The notes: a model not told the origin generated them from the letters alone. A stretch of DNA of 64,000 nucleotides from Nodularia sp034931045 (GCF_034931045.1 NZ_JAYGHH010000009.1:62001-126000); one strand, 5' to 3'. Counted from the stretch's first letter, positions 8,966 through 18,162 are shown. A program made the numbers and translations.

Positions 8966-9907
8966 ATGAAATTTGGCATTGATATTGGGCATAATTCTCC
9001 TCCAGACACAGGTGCTGTGGGGATCAAGTCTGAAGATGTTTTAAACACAGATGTAGGAAATAGAGTTATTTCAAAGTTACGGGCTTTAGGGCATGAGGTC
9101 ATACCATGTAGACCAAGTAGGTCTACTTCCGTAACAAATTCACTATTTCAAAGAATTAATACGGCGAATACTAACAGAGTAGAGGTTTTTGTCTCCATAC
9201 ATTTTAACGCTTTTAATGGTCGCGCTAATGGTACAGAAGTATTCGCATCTAGCGATGCGGGGAGAAGAATTGCTCAACCAGTGTTAAATGAAATTGTTAA
9301 ACTAGGATTTTTTAATCGTGGGGTTAAAAGTGGTTCTCACCTATATGTCCTGAGAAATACGAGAATGCCTGCGATTCTTGTAGAATGTTGCTTCATCGAT
9401 TCACCACGAGATATGAATATCTTTGAATCAGAAGCAACTGCTAATGCCATCGTCAAAGGCTTGACGGGTCAAGTATCTAGCACTCCTGTTAATCCTGTCC
9501 CAGATGAAGAATTGAACACAGATACTACAGTCATCAGACTGCAAAGAGCCTTAAATCGATTAAAAATCAACGATGCCAATGGTAAACGCTTGGTAGAGGA
9601 TAATGTCACCGGCCCAGCAACAAGGTCTGCAACAGTAAATTTTCAGAATATTGTTGGACTAGCACCGACTGGAATTGCAGATACAAATACCTGGGATACA
9701 ATTAATCTGATTTTAGCTAAACGAATAGTCAGACCCAATCATGCTGGTGGTCCAGTTGTGAGATACATACAATTCCGTGTAGGTGCTGGTGTTGATGGTA
9801 TCTATGGACCCCAAACAGGGGCAGCGATTAGGACATATCAAAGGCAAAATGGTTTACTTGCCGATGGAATTGTCGGAGGAATGACTTGGCAGAAATTAAT
9901 TGGTTAG
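8966..9907 (+). CDS. N-acetylmuramoyl-L-alanine amidase (Amidase_3) with two peptidoglycan-binding domains
   Basis: Zinc amidase that should cut the bond between muramic acid and L-Ala of peptidoglycan. The N-terminal catalytic domain (1-170) shows the expected ligands and catalytic Glu: His9 in DIGHN, Glu23, His79 in SIHFNA and Glu140 in LVECCF. Two PG_binding_1 repeats follow, about 185-245 and 255-312, the second with the DGIYGPQTGAAI pattern. There is no signal peptide: the protein begins directly at the first catalytic strand, unlike the AmiC-type septal amidases of Nostoc. It must therefore act after lysis, leave by a non-Sec route, or have a mis-placed start; no earlier in-frame start with a signal is visible. 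It is transcribed alone with a strong terminator at 10054-10098. Confidence 0.88.
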   Translation: MKFGIDIGHNSPPDTGAVGIKSEDVLNTDVGNRVISKLRALGHEVIPCRPSRSTSVTNSLFQRINTANTNRVEVFVSIHFNAFNGRANGTEVFASSDAGRRIAQPVLNEIVKLGFFNRGVKSGSHLYVLRNTRMPAILVECCFIDSPRDMNIFESEATANAIVKGLTGQVSSTPVNPVPDEELNTDTTVIRLQRALNRLKINDANGKRLVEDNVTGPATRSATVNFQNIVGLAPTGIADTNTWDTINLILAKRIVRPNHAGGPVVRYIQFRVGAGVDGIYGPQTGAAIRTYQRQNGLLADGIVGGMTWQKLIG

Positions 9908-10053
9908 CTTGACGTAAGAGACAAGGGAGTAGAGAGGCGGGTGATTAATATAATTTTGCATTGATTTTGTTGTAAATCCTTGGCTTATTCTCCCTTGTCC
10001 CTTTTGCTGTCACCACCTCATTTGCGTAAAATCCCGTATGTAGGAGTTTGAGT

Positions 10054-10098
10054 AAAAAAGATATGTCTTATTAATAAATTTAGACCTATCTTTTTTTT
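10054..10098 (+). terminator. Strong Rho-independent terminator after the amidase gene
   Basis: Long interrupted stem (AAAAAGAT / ATCTTTTT outer, GTCTTA / TAGAC inner) ending in eight consecutive T residues at 10091-10098. Confidence 0.7.
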
Positions 10099-10153
10099 CT
10101 ATAAGTTGCTGTATCCTTGATTTAATTAGTGTTTGAGGCTAGTTTCTCGCCCC

Positions 10154-10807
10154 ATGAAAATGCAAATGTTGTTAAGCCTTGCCTATTCTATTTCTCTGTT
10201 AGGTTCCTTCACATTGCCAGCTAGCTCTCAACCTCTTCCGACTCAGCTGACTGAGCAATCTCAAACTGAAGCTGTCAGCGAAGAAATCACAATTCCTCAA
10301 GATACAGCAATTATTGTCAAATTTCCAGCATCTGTGACTATTGATGTTGGACAAAACAAGGCTTATCCTCTAACGGTTCCTCTCACTGATGCTATTGAAG
10401 ATGAGCAAGGCAATATTGTAGTGCCTCAAAATACCCCTGTAACTATCAACCTTCAACCTACAGATGGAGGTGCGAGAATTATCGCTAAATCTTTGGTTAT
10501 CAATGGTCGAATTGTTGCTATTAAAGCATCAAGTCAGACAATTCCGGGAACTATTATTACCTACAAACGAGCTAATGACAAAGCTGTGGAAAATAGTTCG
10601 ATTTGGAGCCAAATTGGTGGAGATACTTTGGGATTTTTTAGCCAAGGTGATTCCAAACAGTTTGACCGGGGTGCAATGCTGGGCAGCATAGTAGGGTTCT
10701 TGACTGGCTTAGGTTCTCCAGAAAATACCCGTGTTGTACAGATTCCCCAAAGTAGTACCTATGTTTTATCTCTTGAGGCTCCAATCAACTTGTCTACTCA
10801 CCGCTAA
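10154..10807 (+). CDS. Secreted protein of unknown function
   Basis: The start is put at the ATG at 10154, because this gives a clean signal peptide (MKMQ, hydrophobic core, cleavage near Ala-Ser-Ser-Gln about residue 26). An upstream TTG at 10133 only adds seven residues before it. The mature 190 residues contain alternating beta-prone stretches, for example AIIVKFPASVTIDVG and PVTINLQPTDGGARI, then a glycine-rich hydrophobic segment (GAMLGSIVGFLTGLG) that may be membrane-associated. I do not recognise a family. It converges with the CHAD gene 10 bp away. Confidence 0.7.
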   Translation: MKMQMLLSLAYSISLLGSFTLPASSQPLPTQLTEQSQTEAVSEEITIPQDTAIIVKFPASVTIDVGQNKAYPLTVPLTDAIEDEQGNIVVPQNTPVTINLQPTDGGARIIAKSLVINGRIVAIKASSQTIPGTIITYKRANDKAVENSSIWSQIGGDTLGFFSQGDSKQFDRGAMLGSIVGFLTGLGSPENTRVVQIPQSSTYVLSLEAPINLSTHR

Positions 10808-10817
10808 AAATTGTTGT

Positions 10818-11801
10818 TTAAGAAATAGCTGTTGATATGGGATTTAGTATGGTTAAATGAAAATTGTGTCGGTGTTCAGCTTGTAAATAGCGCTCTTGTA
10901 AAGGTTGCCATTGTTGCCACAACTGATAACGATTTTTCTTTAATAAATTAGCAAGTGTTGGTAAATAAACATCAATTTCTGATTTGAATATATCTGCCAG
11001 CCGCTCACCCATAACTACACTATCTTGCATATTTCCTAAGATGTCTTGGATGCTTTTCACTTCGGCAACATAAGCTGCGTAAGACTCACCATATAATTCA
11101 CTAAATAATTCCATTTGGTAACGCACCCGTTTAGCTTGTTTCCTTAAATCATGAATGCTTTCACCTTGAGTTGTTAATTCTTTTTCGATATTTTCTGCTG
11201 GCCAATTTGTGCAAACTTTTATCTCTGTATCTACAATACTAGTTCCTACGAGCCATCCTGGATGTAGTAAAAGACTACTCACGTCAGGTAAAAGTAAATC
11301 CGGTAGCACTTGTTGAATTGCTAGATATGCCAAAGGCTGATAAGTGGGTTGGTTTAACCAAACTGCCAATGCTTGTTTAAGAGATTTGTAAGTTTCACCT
11401 TGTAATGTGGTTTGCGTTTTGGATAATGCTTTTTTACGTTGCTTATTTAAAGCATCGAAAGCTGTTTGTAAAACCTTTTGTTCTTTATGAGGTAAATGTG
11501 GTTTGTAATGGGTTTCTAGGGTTTCTTTGAGTACATCTATATCTCTAAGATTGCCAAGACAACGAGCAATTTTGCCGATTTTCTTTTCTCCGGCTGGTTG
11601 TGGTAAATCTATTCCTAAATCAAACCTACTGATTGCAGTACGTAGGCGACGCATCCCGACGCGCATTTGATGTAATGCTTCTGGGTCTTCATCTTTCTTA
11701 ACTGGTTTCTCCCATTTTAAGGTTTTATTGAGGTGTTGTTGAATTGCGTGGTAAGCGTAGTCTTTAAGACTTTTTGTTGGGGGTTTTATTGTTAGTGTCA
11801 T
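10818..11801 (-). CDS. CHAD-domain protein (polyphosphate-binding type)
   Basis: Helical CHAD protein. CHAD domains carry conserved basic/His residues and several members bind polyphosphate granules. The two diagnostic helices are clear: ALHQMRVGMRRLRTAI near residues 42-57, and IHDLRKQAKRVRYQME near 217-232, plus GNLRDIDV and QDILGNMQD. No CYTH triphosphatase domain is fused, so this is a stand-alone CHAD. The start is set at the ATG at 11801; the frame also permits a TTG two codons earlier. A role in polyphosphate organisation is family inference only. Confidence 0.85.
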   Translation of the reverse strand: MTLTIKPPTKSLKDYAYHAIQQHLNKTLKWEKPVKKDEDPEALHQMRVGMRRLRTAISRFDLGIDLPQPAGEKKIGKIARCLGNLRDIDVLKETLETHYKPHLPHKEQKVLQTAFDALNKQRKKALSKTQTTLQGETYKSLKQALAVWLNQPTYQPLAYLAIQQVLPDLLLPDVSSLLLHPGWLVGTSIVDTEIKVCTNWPAENIEKELTTQGESIHDLRKQAKRVRYQMELFSELYGESYAAYVAEVKSIQDILGNMQDSVVMGERLADIFKSEIDVYLPTLANLLKKNRYQLWQQWQPLQERYLQAEHRHNFHLTILNPISTAIS

Positions 11802-12263
11802 ACTCAAAAAATAAATACTGAGTCGAATAATTGTATATTAGCATTAGTAAAACTTTTATATTTTTACCAAATTGGGATGCTCCCTTTTATTAAGAAACAA
11901 TATATTATTTAACGTAATATTAAGTAGACAAAATAATTGAAATAACACAACCATTTTAAATCAATAAAAAGCCTATCTTATCAGCTTTTTGACTTTTGAC
12001 TTCACGGCACTACTAGAGTTATTCACATCTAAGGAAGATTTATTGTAAAAATAAATAATGGGTGTTACACCTCACCGCAAAAATGCTATACTATGATATG
12101 TAGATGCACCCTGATGATCTGGAGAGCTACCCATGTGGCTCTCTTTACTTTAGATTCGGCAATATCTAACAGTTGTAAATAAGTGACAACTAACCACTAA
12201 CTAGTGAGTGAAGACTTGGTATAATCGCCAGTCAAGCAGCTAACAGTTGTGGGGAAAATGAAA
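11802..12263. other. Intergenic region upstream of argJ, 462 bp
   Basis: A-T rich and divergent to the CHAD gene. It contains a promoter-like TATACT (12087-12092) followed about 30 bp later by a GAGAGC/GCTCTC hairpin and TTTACTTT (listed separately as a possible small transcript). No ORF was recognised. Confidence 0.45.
12087..12152 (+). ncRNA. Possible short leader transcript or attenuator upstream of argJ
   Basis: TATACT at 12087-12092 with a weak TTAC-like -35, then a hairpin with stem GAGAGC (12122-12127) / GCTCTC (12138-12143) and a T-rich tail. This could be a roughly 50-base RNA or an attenuator about 100 bp before argJ. Evidence is only structural. Confidence 0.2.
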
Positions 12264-13577
12264 ATGGCAGATTGGCAAGAAATTAATGGCGGTGTGACAG
12301 CACCAAGAGGTTATCAGGCGGCGGGAATCACCGCAGGGTTGAAGCCTTCGGGATTGCCCGATTTAGCTTTGATATGGTCAGATGTAGAGGCGATCGCAGC
12401 TGGTGTATTCACTACAAGTCAAGTAAAAGCCGCCTGTGTAGATTATTGTCGCCAACGCTTGCAAGCTAAACATAGCGCCCGTGCAATTCTTTGCAATGCT
12501 GGTCAAGCAAATGCCTCCACAGGGATGCAAGGTGTACGTGATGCCGAAGAAACAGCCGAAATATTAGGGCGGGAGTTGAATATTTCCCCAGAATCGATTT
12601 TGCTGGCTTCTACGGGTGTAATTGGTCAACGGATTAAGATGTATGCTTTACGCAGTGGTATTCCCCAGGTAGTAGCAGCACTTTCTGACACAGGTTCAGA
12701 TGCAGCAGCTGGGGCAATTATTACTACAGACTTAGTAACAAAATCCATTGCTTTAGAAACAACAATAGGCGATCGCCCCGTTAGAATTGGTGGTATTGCC
12801 AAAGGTTCGGGGATGATTCATCCCAATATGGCCACTCTGTTGGCATTTGTAACTTGTGATGCGGCGGTTTCATCTCATTTGTGGCAACAAATGTTAACTA
12901 GGGCTGCTGACCAGAGTTTTAATGCCATTACCGTGGATGGTGATACCAGCACTAATGATAGTTTAATTGCATTGGCTAATGGTCAATCTCGCACCCCAGC
13001 AATTACCGAAATGGGTGCAGAAGCCGAGAAATTAGAAGCCATGTTAACAGCAGTATGTCAGCATTTAGCTAAAGCGATCGCTCGTGACGGTGAAGGTGCA
13101 ACCTGCTTAATTGAAGTGCAAGTAACTGGCGCGTATGACCAAGTTTCCGCCCGTCAAATTGCTAAAACCATTGCCGGTTCATCTCTAGTTAAATCTGCAA
13201 TTTTTGGCCGCGACCCCAACTGGGGACGTATCGCCGCCGCCGCCGGACGTGCTGGTGTAAATTTTGAACAAGACAACCTGCAAATAAAATTAGGGAATTT
13301 CTTATTATTAGAAAATGGTCAACCAGTACCATTTGATCGTGCAGCAGCTAGTGCATATTTAAAACAAACTGCGGCTGATTCTTCTTTACTTCCAGACTTG
13401 ATTGCTACTAACAAGAGCAATGATTTATCTGTAGATAGAAGCATGATTAAAGGTCAAAGAGTAGATAACCCTGTGATTATTGCAGTTAATGTTGGTAATG
13501 GTCATGGATCGGGGAAAGCCTGGGGTTGTGATTTAAGTTATGACTATGTGAAAATTAACGCGGAATATACTACTTAA
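12264..13577 (+). CDS. argJ: ArgJ, bifunctional ornithine acetyltransferase / N-acetylglutamate synthase
   Basis: Recycles the acetyl group from N-acetylornithine to glutamate, and in bifunctional forms also makes N-acetylglutamate from acetyl-CoA, in arginine synthesis. The self-cleavage site is present: KGSGMIHPNMATLLAF, where the Thr of Ala-Thr becomes the catalytic N-terminus of the beta chain. NWGRIAAAAGRAG and the C-terminal NVGNGHGSGKAWGCDL are also typical. The start ATG at 12264 (MADWQEINGG) is preferred to the GTG at 12249 and ATG at 12258 because family members begin at that point. It is monocistronic here; no other arg gene is nearby. Confidence 0.95.
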   Translation: MADWQEINGGVTAPRGYQAAGITAGLKPSGLPDLALIWSDVEAIAAGVFTTSQVKAACVDYCRQRLQAKHSARAILCNAGQANASTGMQGVRDAEETAEILGRELNISPESILLASTGVIGQRIKMYALRSGIPQVVAALSDTGSDAAAGAIITTDLVTKSIALETTIGDRPVRIGGIAKGSGMIHPNMATLLAFVTCDAAVSSHLWQQMLTRAADQSFNAITVDGDTSTNDSLIALANGQSRTPAITEMGAEAEKLEAMLTAVCQHLAKAIARDGEGATCLIEVQVTGAYDQVSARQIAKTIAGSSLVKSAIFGRDPNWGRIAAAAGRAGVNFEQDNLQIKLGNFLLLENGQPVPFDRAAASAYLKQTAADSSLLPDLIATNKSNDLSVDRSMIKGQRVDNPVIIAVNVGNGHGSGKAWGCDLSYDYVKINAEYTT

Positions 13578-13710
13578 GAACATCAAACCACACCAGGCGC
13601 AGAGAACACAGAGAAAATATCAAGTTAGGAAATATCTGTAATTGGTAAAATTGGTGCTGGGAAGACGAGTTTAGCACATCATATATCCCAGCATCTTTCC
13701 ATCTTAATTA

Positions 13711-13767
13711 AAAATTACGAATTACGAATTACGAATTACGAATTACGAATTACGAACTACGAATTAC
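13711..13767. repeat. STRR of ATTACGA heptamers at the 3' end of pcxA
   Basis: About eight tandem heptamers, with one GAACTAC variant near the end. The TAA stop codon of the minus-strand pcxA gene (13764-13766) is formed by the last unit. Confidence 0.9.
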
Positions 13768-15086
13768 TCATTCATATTCCTGTATGTAGCAACGGCGGAA
13801 GGCGAAATGCGATTTAAATAACGGAAAATCCAATATTTAAAGATAGTATCCAAAATTACGGGAAAAGTAGCAATAAATAAGAAAATAAAATCTCGATTAG
13901 CTGGTAAACCCCAATGACGTGATACACCTTCTAGAATTACTTCCCAGCCATGAGGAGAGTGAAACCCAACAAATACATCAGTAAACAAAATAATAATAAA
14001 TGCCTTAGCACTGTCACTAAGACCATAGACAATATGATCAAAGAAATCTTTTAGCACCATAATCGAGGGCTTGCTGATGACCAACAGATAAATAAAAGCA
14101 CCCACTGAAAAAATATCAGAAAAAACATTTTTAATAGCATTGCTACTTTGGCGACGAAATTGTTCAGCAATTTCATTTGCTTTATCTGACATCTTGATTT
14201 CTATTTCTGCCGCAGATAGTCGAGGGGGGGTACTAATCAGGTTTTCAAACTTAATTCTTTCTTCAAATCTTTGCAATTCTACTAACGCTTCTTCCTCCAT
14301 TTCCAAGTTGAGAAACATTTGAGCAGTTTCGGAACCTCTAAAATGGTTGATTAGCGGTCCTACTATTAATACCTTTGATATTTGATGCGTTAACAGAGGC
14401 ACTATAATTAATAGTAAAATAAATCTGATAGATATTATGGTTCTTCTTTGAGTCTGGCGGAAATTTTTAACAACATCTTGTTCAGCATTGGGGTCTAATT
14501 CCACTTGCAGACGGCCGATGGTACTTAAAATTGACCTCGGCAATATTCCCATTGTATCAGCCTTGCCTCGCTGTTTTTGATTCGGTTCTTGATTTGGATT
14601 TGGTATTTTTTGTGGTGATGATTGAGAGGTAGGCGGGTCAACTTTAACAATTTGAGGTTTATTTACTACAACCGCCGAATTGATTTCATTCTCTAAGTTA
14701 TTATATTTAGAGATAACTTGATCAATGAATTCTAATTTATCTAAAATTAAAGTAGGGCTAGGATATTCTATACCTGTTTTCTGAATTGCTCTTTGATGAG
14801 ATTCATTAGAAAACAAACGACTAGCTCGAAACTCTGTCAGTCGCATCCGGGCAGTTTTTAATTGTCGCTTTAAATCTGACTCAAAATAATCCATCACACT
14901 GTTGCTATAGATGGCTGAGTTTAAGTCTATTTTATTACCATTAAAATGCTCATCTTCTATGGCTTGAATCTGTAATGCGGCTTTATAAGCGGCTTCTAAT
15001 GAACGCTCTGGAGTGAGTAAGTACCATCTGTAAGCAGACAGTAAAAAAGGGTAAATTTTCTGGCTAAAAATTGGTATTCTCATCAT
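13764..15086 (-). CDS. pcxA: PcxA (CemA/CotA family) proton-extrusion protein
   Basis: Cyanobacterial homologue of chloroplast CemA, needed for light-induced proton extrusion and linked to inorganic carbon uptake. The N-terminal 170 residues are soluble and charged, with a Pro/Gln-rich linker. Membrane segments lie at about 222-240, 322-340, 360-378 and 403-425. The C-terminal block is highly characteristic of the family: FVGFHSPHGWE, then GLPANRDFIFLFIATFPVI and the end YLNRISPSAVATYRNMNE. The start is the ATG at 15086; a TTG two codons earlier and an ATG one codon later are alternatives. The stop codon lies in an STRR. Confidence 0.93.
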   Translation of the reverse strand: MMRIPIFSQKIYPFLLSAYRWYLLTPERSLEAAYKAALQIQAIEDEHFNGNKIDLNSAIYSNSVMDYFESDLKRQLKTARMRLTEFRASRLFSNESHQRAIQKTGIEYPSPTLILDKLEFIDQVISKYNNLENEINSAVVVNKPQIVKVDPPTSQSSPQKIPNPNQEPNQKQRGKADTMGILPRSILSTIGRLQVELDPNAEQDVVKNFRQTQRRTIISIRFILLLIIVPLLTHQISKVLIVGPLINHFRGSETAQMFLNLEMEEEALVELQRFEERIKFENLISTPPRLSAAEIEIKMSDKANEIAEQFRRQSSNAIKNVFSDIFSVGAFIYLLVISKPSIMVLKDFFDHIVYGLSDSAKAFIIILFTDVFVGFHSPHGWEVILEGVSRHWGLPANRDFIFLFIATFPVILDTIFKYWIFRYLNRISPSAVATYRNMNE

Positions 15087-15170
15087 CGACAATTATTCAG
15101 CAGTTAATAGTGCTTCTGATCATTAAGTTAACGCACGCAGTATACTAGCAAATCTATAAGGGGAGGATTT

Positions 15171-17306
15171 GTGATTTCTCATTCTATTTGGATTGTTGGT
15201 GCTAGTCGCAGTGGTAAGACGACTCGCTTGGTAGAAAGTTTTTGTGATTGGTTGCAAAGTGAACAACATGATTCTGCATCAGTTTATACTAAAAAACCAC
15301 GTGAGCCAAAAAGCAGGGACATATCACAAGTCTCATCGCTCCCAAAGACAGCGCCAGGAGTTTTGGTTTTAGCTGCTAACAGTGAGAATCGTCGTAGTTT
15401 GGCTGATAAAATTGTGACAGCAACTCAAGGAAAATATCCTGTTCGTGCCAAAACCATGCTTGGTTTTTTTCAAGATGAAGTTATTTTATTTTGGCCTTTA
15501 TTGATTCAGTCGTTAAATCTCAAAGCACAATTTCCGGTAAGGTTACGCCCTGAAACCGAACAGGAATTAGCTACAAAACTTTGGCATTCCCAGTTAGAAG
15601 CCACTTTGCAACCTGCGGGAGTGAATGAATCTCGTTTGGTACGTCGCATTCTAGATTTATTTCAATTGGCGGCTTATAGTGGTACACCCTGTAAAGATAT
15701 TAACCAGATTCTGCAAACAGGCTTGCAAGAAAGTGCTATAAATTTAGAACCAGAGTTTTTGACATCTTTGTTGCTAAATTGGCGCAACTGGTGCTTAGAA
15801 AGGGGATTACTTAGCTATGGGATAATTACTGAACTTTATAGTCAGAACTTGTTAAGCGATCGCCATTATCAACAACACTTAACTCAACGTTATCAAGCTG
15901 TACTAGCCGATGATGTCGATGATTATCCTGGGGTAGCACGACAACTATTTGATTTTTTGTTGGATCAAGGTGCAGTAGGGGCTTTTAGCTATAATCCTGA
16001 TGGCGCAGTGCGGCTAGGATTGGGAGCAGATCCCAAGTATTTGGAGGGTTTAGCAGCGCGTTGTCAAATTGAGACATTAACGAAATCACCCTTACCTGGT
16101 CTTGAAGGCGAACTTTTAACTCCAATGTTGGAGTTAGTCTCAGAATCAATAATGGTTTCGAGTTTACCAAACTCAGTACAGTTAATTAAAACTACCTCTC
16201 GCTCCGAATTGTTGCGGAAAACAGCAGCAGAAATTGTTCAAGCCATTGATTCAGGAGAAGTACAAGCAGAAGATGTGGCAATTATTGCACCTGGCTTAGA
16301 TGCGATCGCTCGTTATACTTTAGTCGAAATCCTGGCCAAAAAAAATATCGCAGTCGAATCACTCCATGAACAACGCCCCTTAACTAGTTCGCCTGTGATT
16401 CGAGCCTTACTAACCATGATGACACTAGTATATCCCGGTTTAGGTCGCCTCGTAGATCGAGATGCCGTAGCTGAGATGTTAGTTGTTTTAAGTAGAAAAC
16501 AAGAAATATCAGACAATTCTTCTTTAGTCAGCACTCGCATCGACCCAGTACGCGCCGGATTGATTGCAGATTGCTGCTTTGTTCCTCATCCCGACCATCC
16601 CAACTTGCTACCAGTTTCAGCCTTCGAGCGCTGGGATCGCATTGGCTATGCAGCCACCACAGCTTATGGTGAAATTTTACAGTGGTTAGACAAACAGAGG
16701 ACACAGCCTTTGATGCCCAGTCCAACTTCTCTGTTATATCTAGCAATTCAGCAATTTATCTGTCAGCATATTAACCCCCCTTACGATCAAATGGCAGCAC
16801 TGCGGGAATTACTGGAAACTACTCAACACTACTGGGAAATTGACACCCGTTTACGACAAACAAATCTCAGTACAGCAGCAGGAGACATCAGCGCCACCTG
16901 CGCCGAATTTATACATTTACTGCGACGTGGTACTATTACCGCTAACCCTTACCCTTTGCGTCCCATCGGCACAGCCAGAAAAGCTGTCACTTTAGCAACT
17001 ATTTTTCAATATCGCTCTAGCCGAAGATTTCACCGTTGGCATTTTTGGTTAGATGCTGGTTCCCCTTTATGGGCAAAAGGTGGTGCAGCGACTCTATTTG
17101 CAGCGCCATTATTCTTGAGAGACAGGTTAGGCGAACCGTGGACAGCAGAAGACGAAAATTTATTAGAAGAAGCAAGATTACGCAAGATTTTGGCAGATTT
17201 ACTATCTCGTGCAGCTAAAAAAGTTTATTTATGTCACAGTGAATTAGCCGTAAATGGTCAAGAACAATTAGGCAAATTGTTACCTTTGATACAGACTTTT
17301 ATGTAA
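15171..17306 (+). CDS. SF1-helicase-like P-loop protein (AddB/UvrD-related, cyanobacterial)
   Basis: A 711-residue protein with a Walker A motif at the N-terminus (GASRSGKTTRL, about residues 10-20) and a Walker-B-like acidic cluster LADDVDDYPGVAR near 245. A later superfamily-1-like region includes VTLATIFQYRSSRRFHRW, and a C-terminal block KKVYLCHSELAVNGQEQ resembles motif VI of UvrD/RecB enzymes. The AddB-like layout suggests a recombination or repair role, and such proteins are often labelled recombinase family in cyanobacteria, but no nuclease motif with cysteines is seen. The GTG start is supported by GGGGAGGA four bases upstream. It is divergent from pcxA. Confidence 0.6.
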   Translation: MISHSIWIVGASRSGKTTRLVESFCDWLQSEQHDSASVYTKKPREPKSRDISQVSSLPKTAPGVLVLAANSENRRSLADKIVTATQGKYPVRAKTMLGFFQDEVILFWPLLIQSLNLKAQFPVRLRPETEQELATKLWHSQLEATLQPAGVNESRLVRRILDLFQLAAYSGTPCKDINQILQTGLQESAINLEPEFLTSLLLNWRNWCLERGLLSYGIITELYSQNLLSDRHYQQHLTQRYQAVLADDVDDYPGVARQLFDFLLDQGAVGAFSYNPDGAVRLGLGADPKYLEGLAARCQIETLTKSPLPGLEGELLTPMLELVSESIMVSSLPNSVQLIKTTSRSELLRKTAAEIVQAIDSGEVQAEDVAIIAPGLDAIARYTLVEILAKKNIAVESLHEQRPLTSSPVIRALLTMMTLVYPGLGRLVDRDAVAEMLVVLSRKQEISDNSSLVSTRIDPVRAGLIADCCFVPHPDHPNLLPVSAFERWDRIGYAATTAYGEILQWLDKQRTQPLMPSPTSLLYLAIQQFICQHINPPYDQMAALRELLETTQHYWEIDTRLRQTNLSTAAGDISATCAEFIHLLRRGTITANPYPLRPIGTARKAVTLATIFQYRSSRRFHRWHFWLDAGSPLWAKGGAATLFAAPLFLRDRLGEPWTAEDENLLEEARLRKILADLLSRAAKKVYLCHSELAVNGQEQLGKLLPLIQTFM

Positions 17307-17379
17307 TATCACTTTGGATAGAACGCTTCCATGAAACTGCTAAAATAAATTTATAACTACTTGATGGCATACTTATTCT

Positions 17380-18081
17380 ATGACCATTGCTCAAGAATTA
17401 GAAACTCAATCAGGCATCTCCCCAGAGATGATATTTCCCCCCAGTGATTTATATAGTGACGAGCCTCCCTTGGAAACAGAACTACATCTACGGCAAATAA
17501 TCCTACTTTTTAAATGTCTGGAATGGCTGTGGCGAGACAGAAATGATTTTTATGCGGCGGGAAACCTAACTATCTACTACAGTCCACACCAACGCAAATC
17601 ACAAGACTTTCGGGGTCCAGACTTTTTTGTAGTGCTGGGAACGGAACGCAAAACCCGTAAAAGTTGGGTAGTTTGGGAAGAAGACGGCAAATATCCTCAT
17701 GTAATTGTGGAAATTCTGTCTAATTCCACAGCAAAGACAGATAAAGAATTAAAGAAACAAATTTATCAAGATACTTTTCGGACTCTGGATTATTTTTGGT
17801 TTGACCCCTACACATTAGAGTTTGCGGGATTTCATCTAGTAGATGGAGAATATCAACCTTTACAAGCAAATGCACAAGGACTGTTGTGGAGTCATCAGTT
17901 AGGTTTATATCTGGGAGTTTATGAAGGACTAGTGAGATTTTTTACAGCAGATGGGGAATTAGTAGCAACACCTGAAGAAAGTGCTATTCAAGCAGAACAG
18001 AAAGCCGAACAAGAAGCGAGAAAAGCTGAACGTTTAGCAGCGAAACTGCGGGAATTAAATATTGACCCAGATACTATTTAA
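17380..18081 (+). CDS. Uma2-family (DUF820) protein, PD-(D/E)XK nuclease fold
   Basis: Member of a family greatly expanded in cyanobacteria, predicted to have a PD-(D/E)XK endonuclease fold, of unknown biological role. Core: an Asp in GPDFFVVLG, then HVIVEILSNST with the Glu, and basic residues shortly after (TDKELKKQIY). The last 35 residues are an Ala/Glu/Lys-rich helix, common in this family. Its TAA stop is the first bases of an 84-bp STRR. Two other Uma2 genes occur in the window (26852-27418 and 56447-57070) but are not close copies. Confidence 0.8.
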   Translation: MTIAQELETQSGISPEMIFPPSDLYSDEPPLETELHLRQIILLFKCLEWLWRDRNDFYAAGNLTIYYSPHQRKSQDFRGPDFFVVLGTERKTRKSWVVWEEDGKYPHVIVEILSNSTAKTDKELKKQIYQDTFRTLDYFWFDPYTLEFAGFHLVDGEYQPLQANAQGLLWSHQLGLYLGVYEGLVRFFTADGELVATPEESAIQAEQKAEQEARKAERLAAKLRELNIDPDTI

Positions 18082-18162
18082 TTCGTAATTCGTAATTCGT
18101 AATTCGTAATTCGTAATTCGTAATTCGTAATTCGTAATTCGTAATTCGTAATTCGTAATTTA
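18079..18162. repeat. STRR of TAATTCG heptamers, about 12 units
   Basis: Perfect tandem heptamers beginning with the stop codon of the Uma2 gene. Same unit, opposite orientation, as the arrays at 13711-13767 and 40111-40143. A separate GGGCTTGCTGTTCGCGTAGCG-like dispersed repeat follows at about 18188-18218. Confidence 0.92.

Noticed and set aside
18079..18162. CRISPR array
   Set aside because: The repeat is a 7-base tandem unit without spacers; this is an STRR. The same holds for all other arrays in the window, and no cas gene is present.
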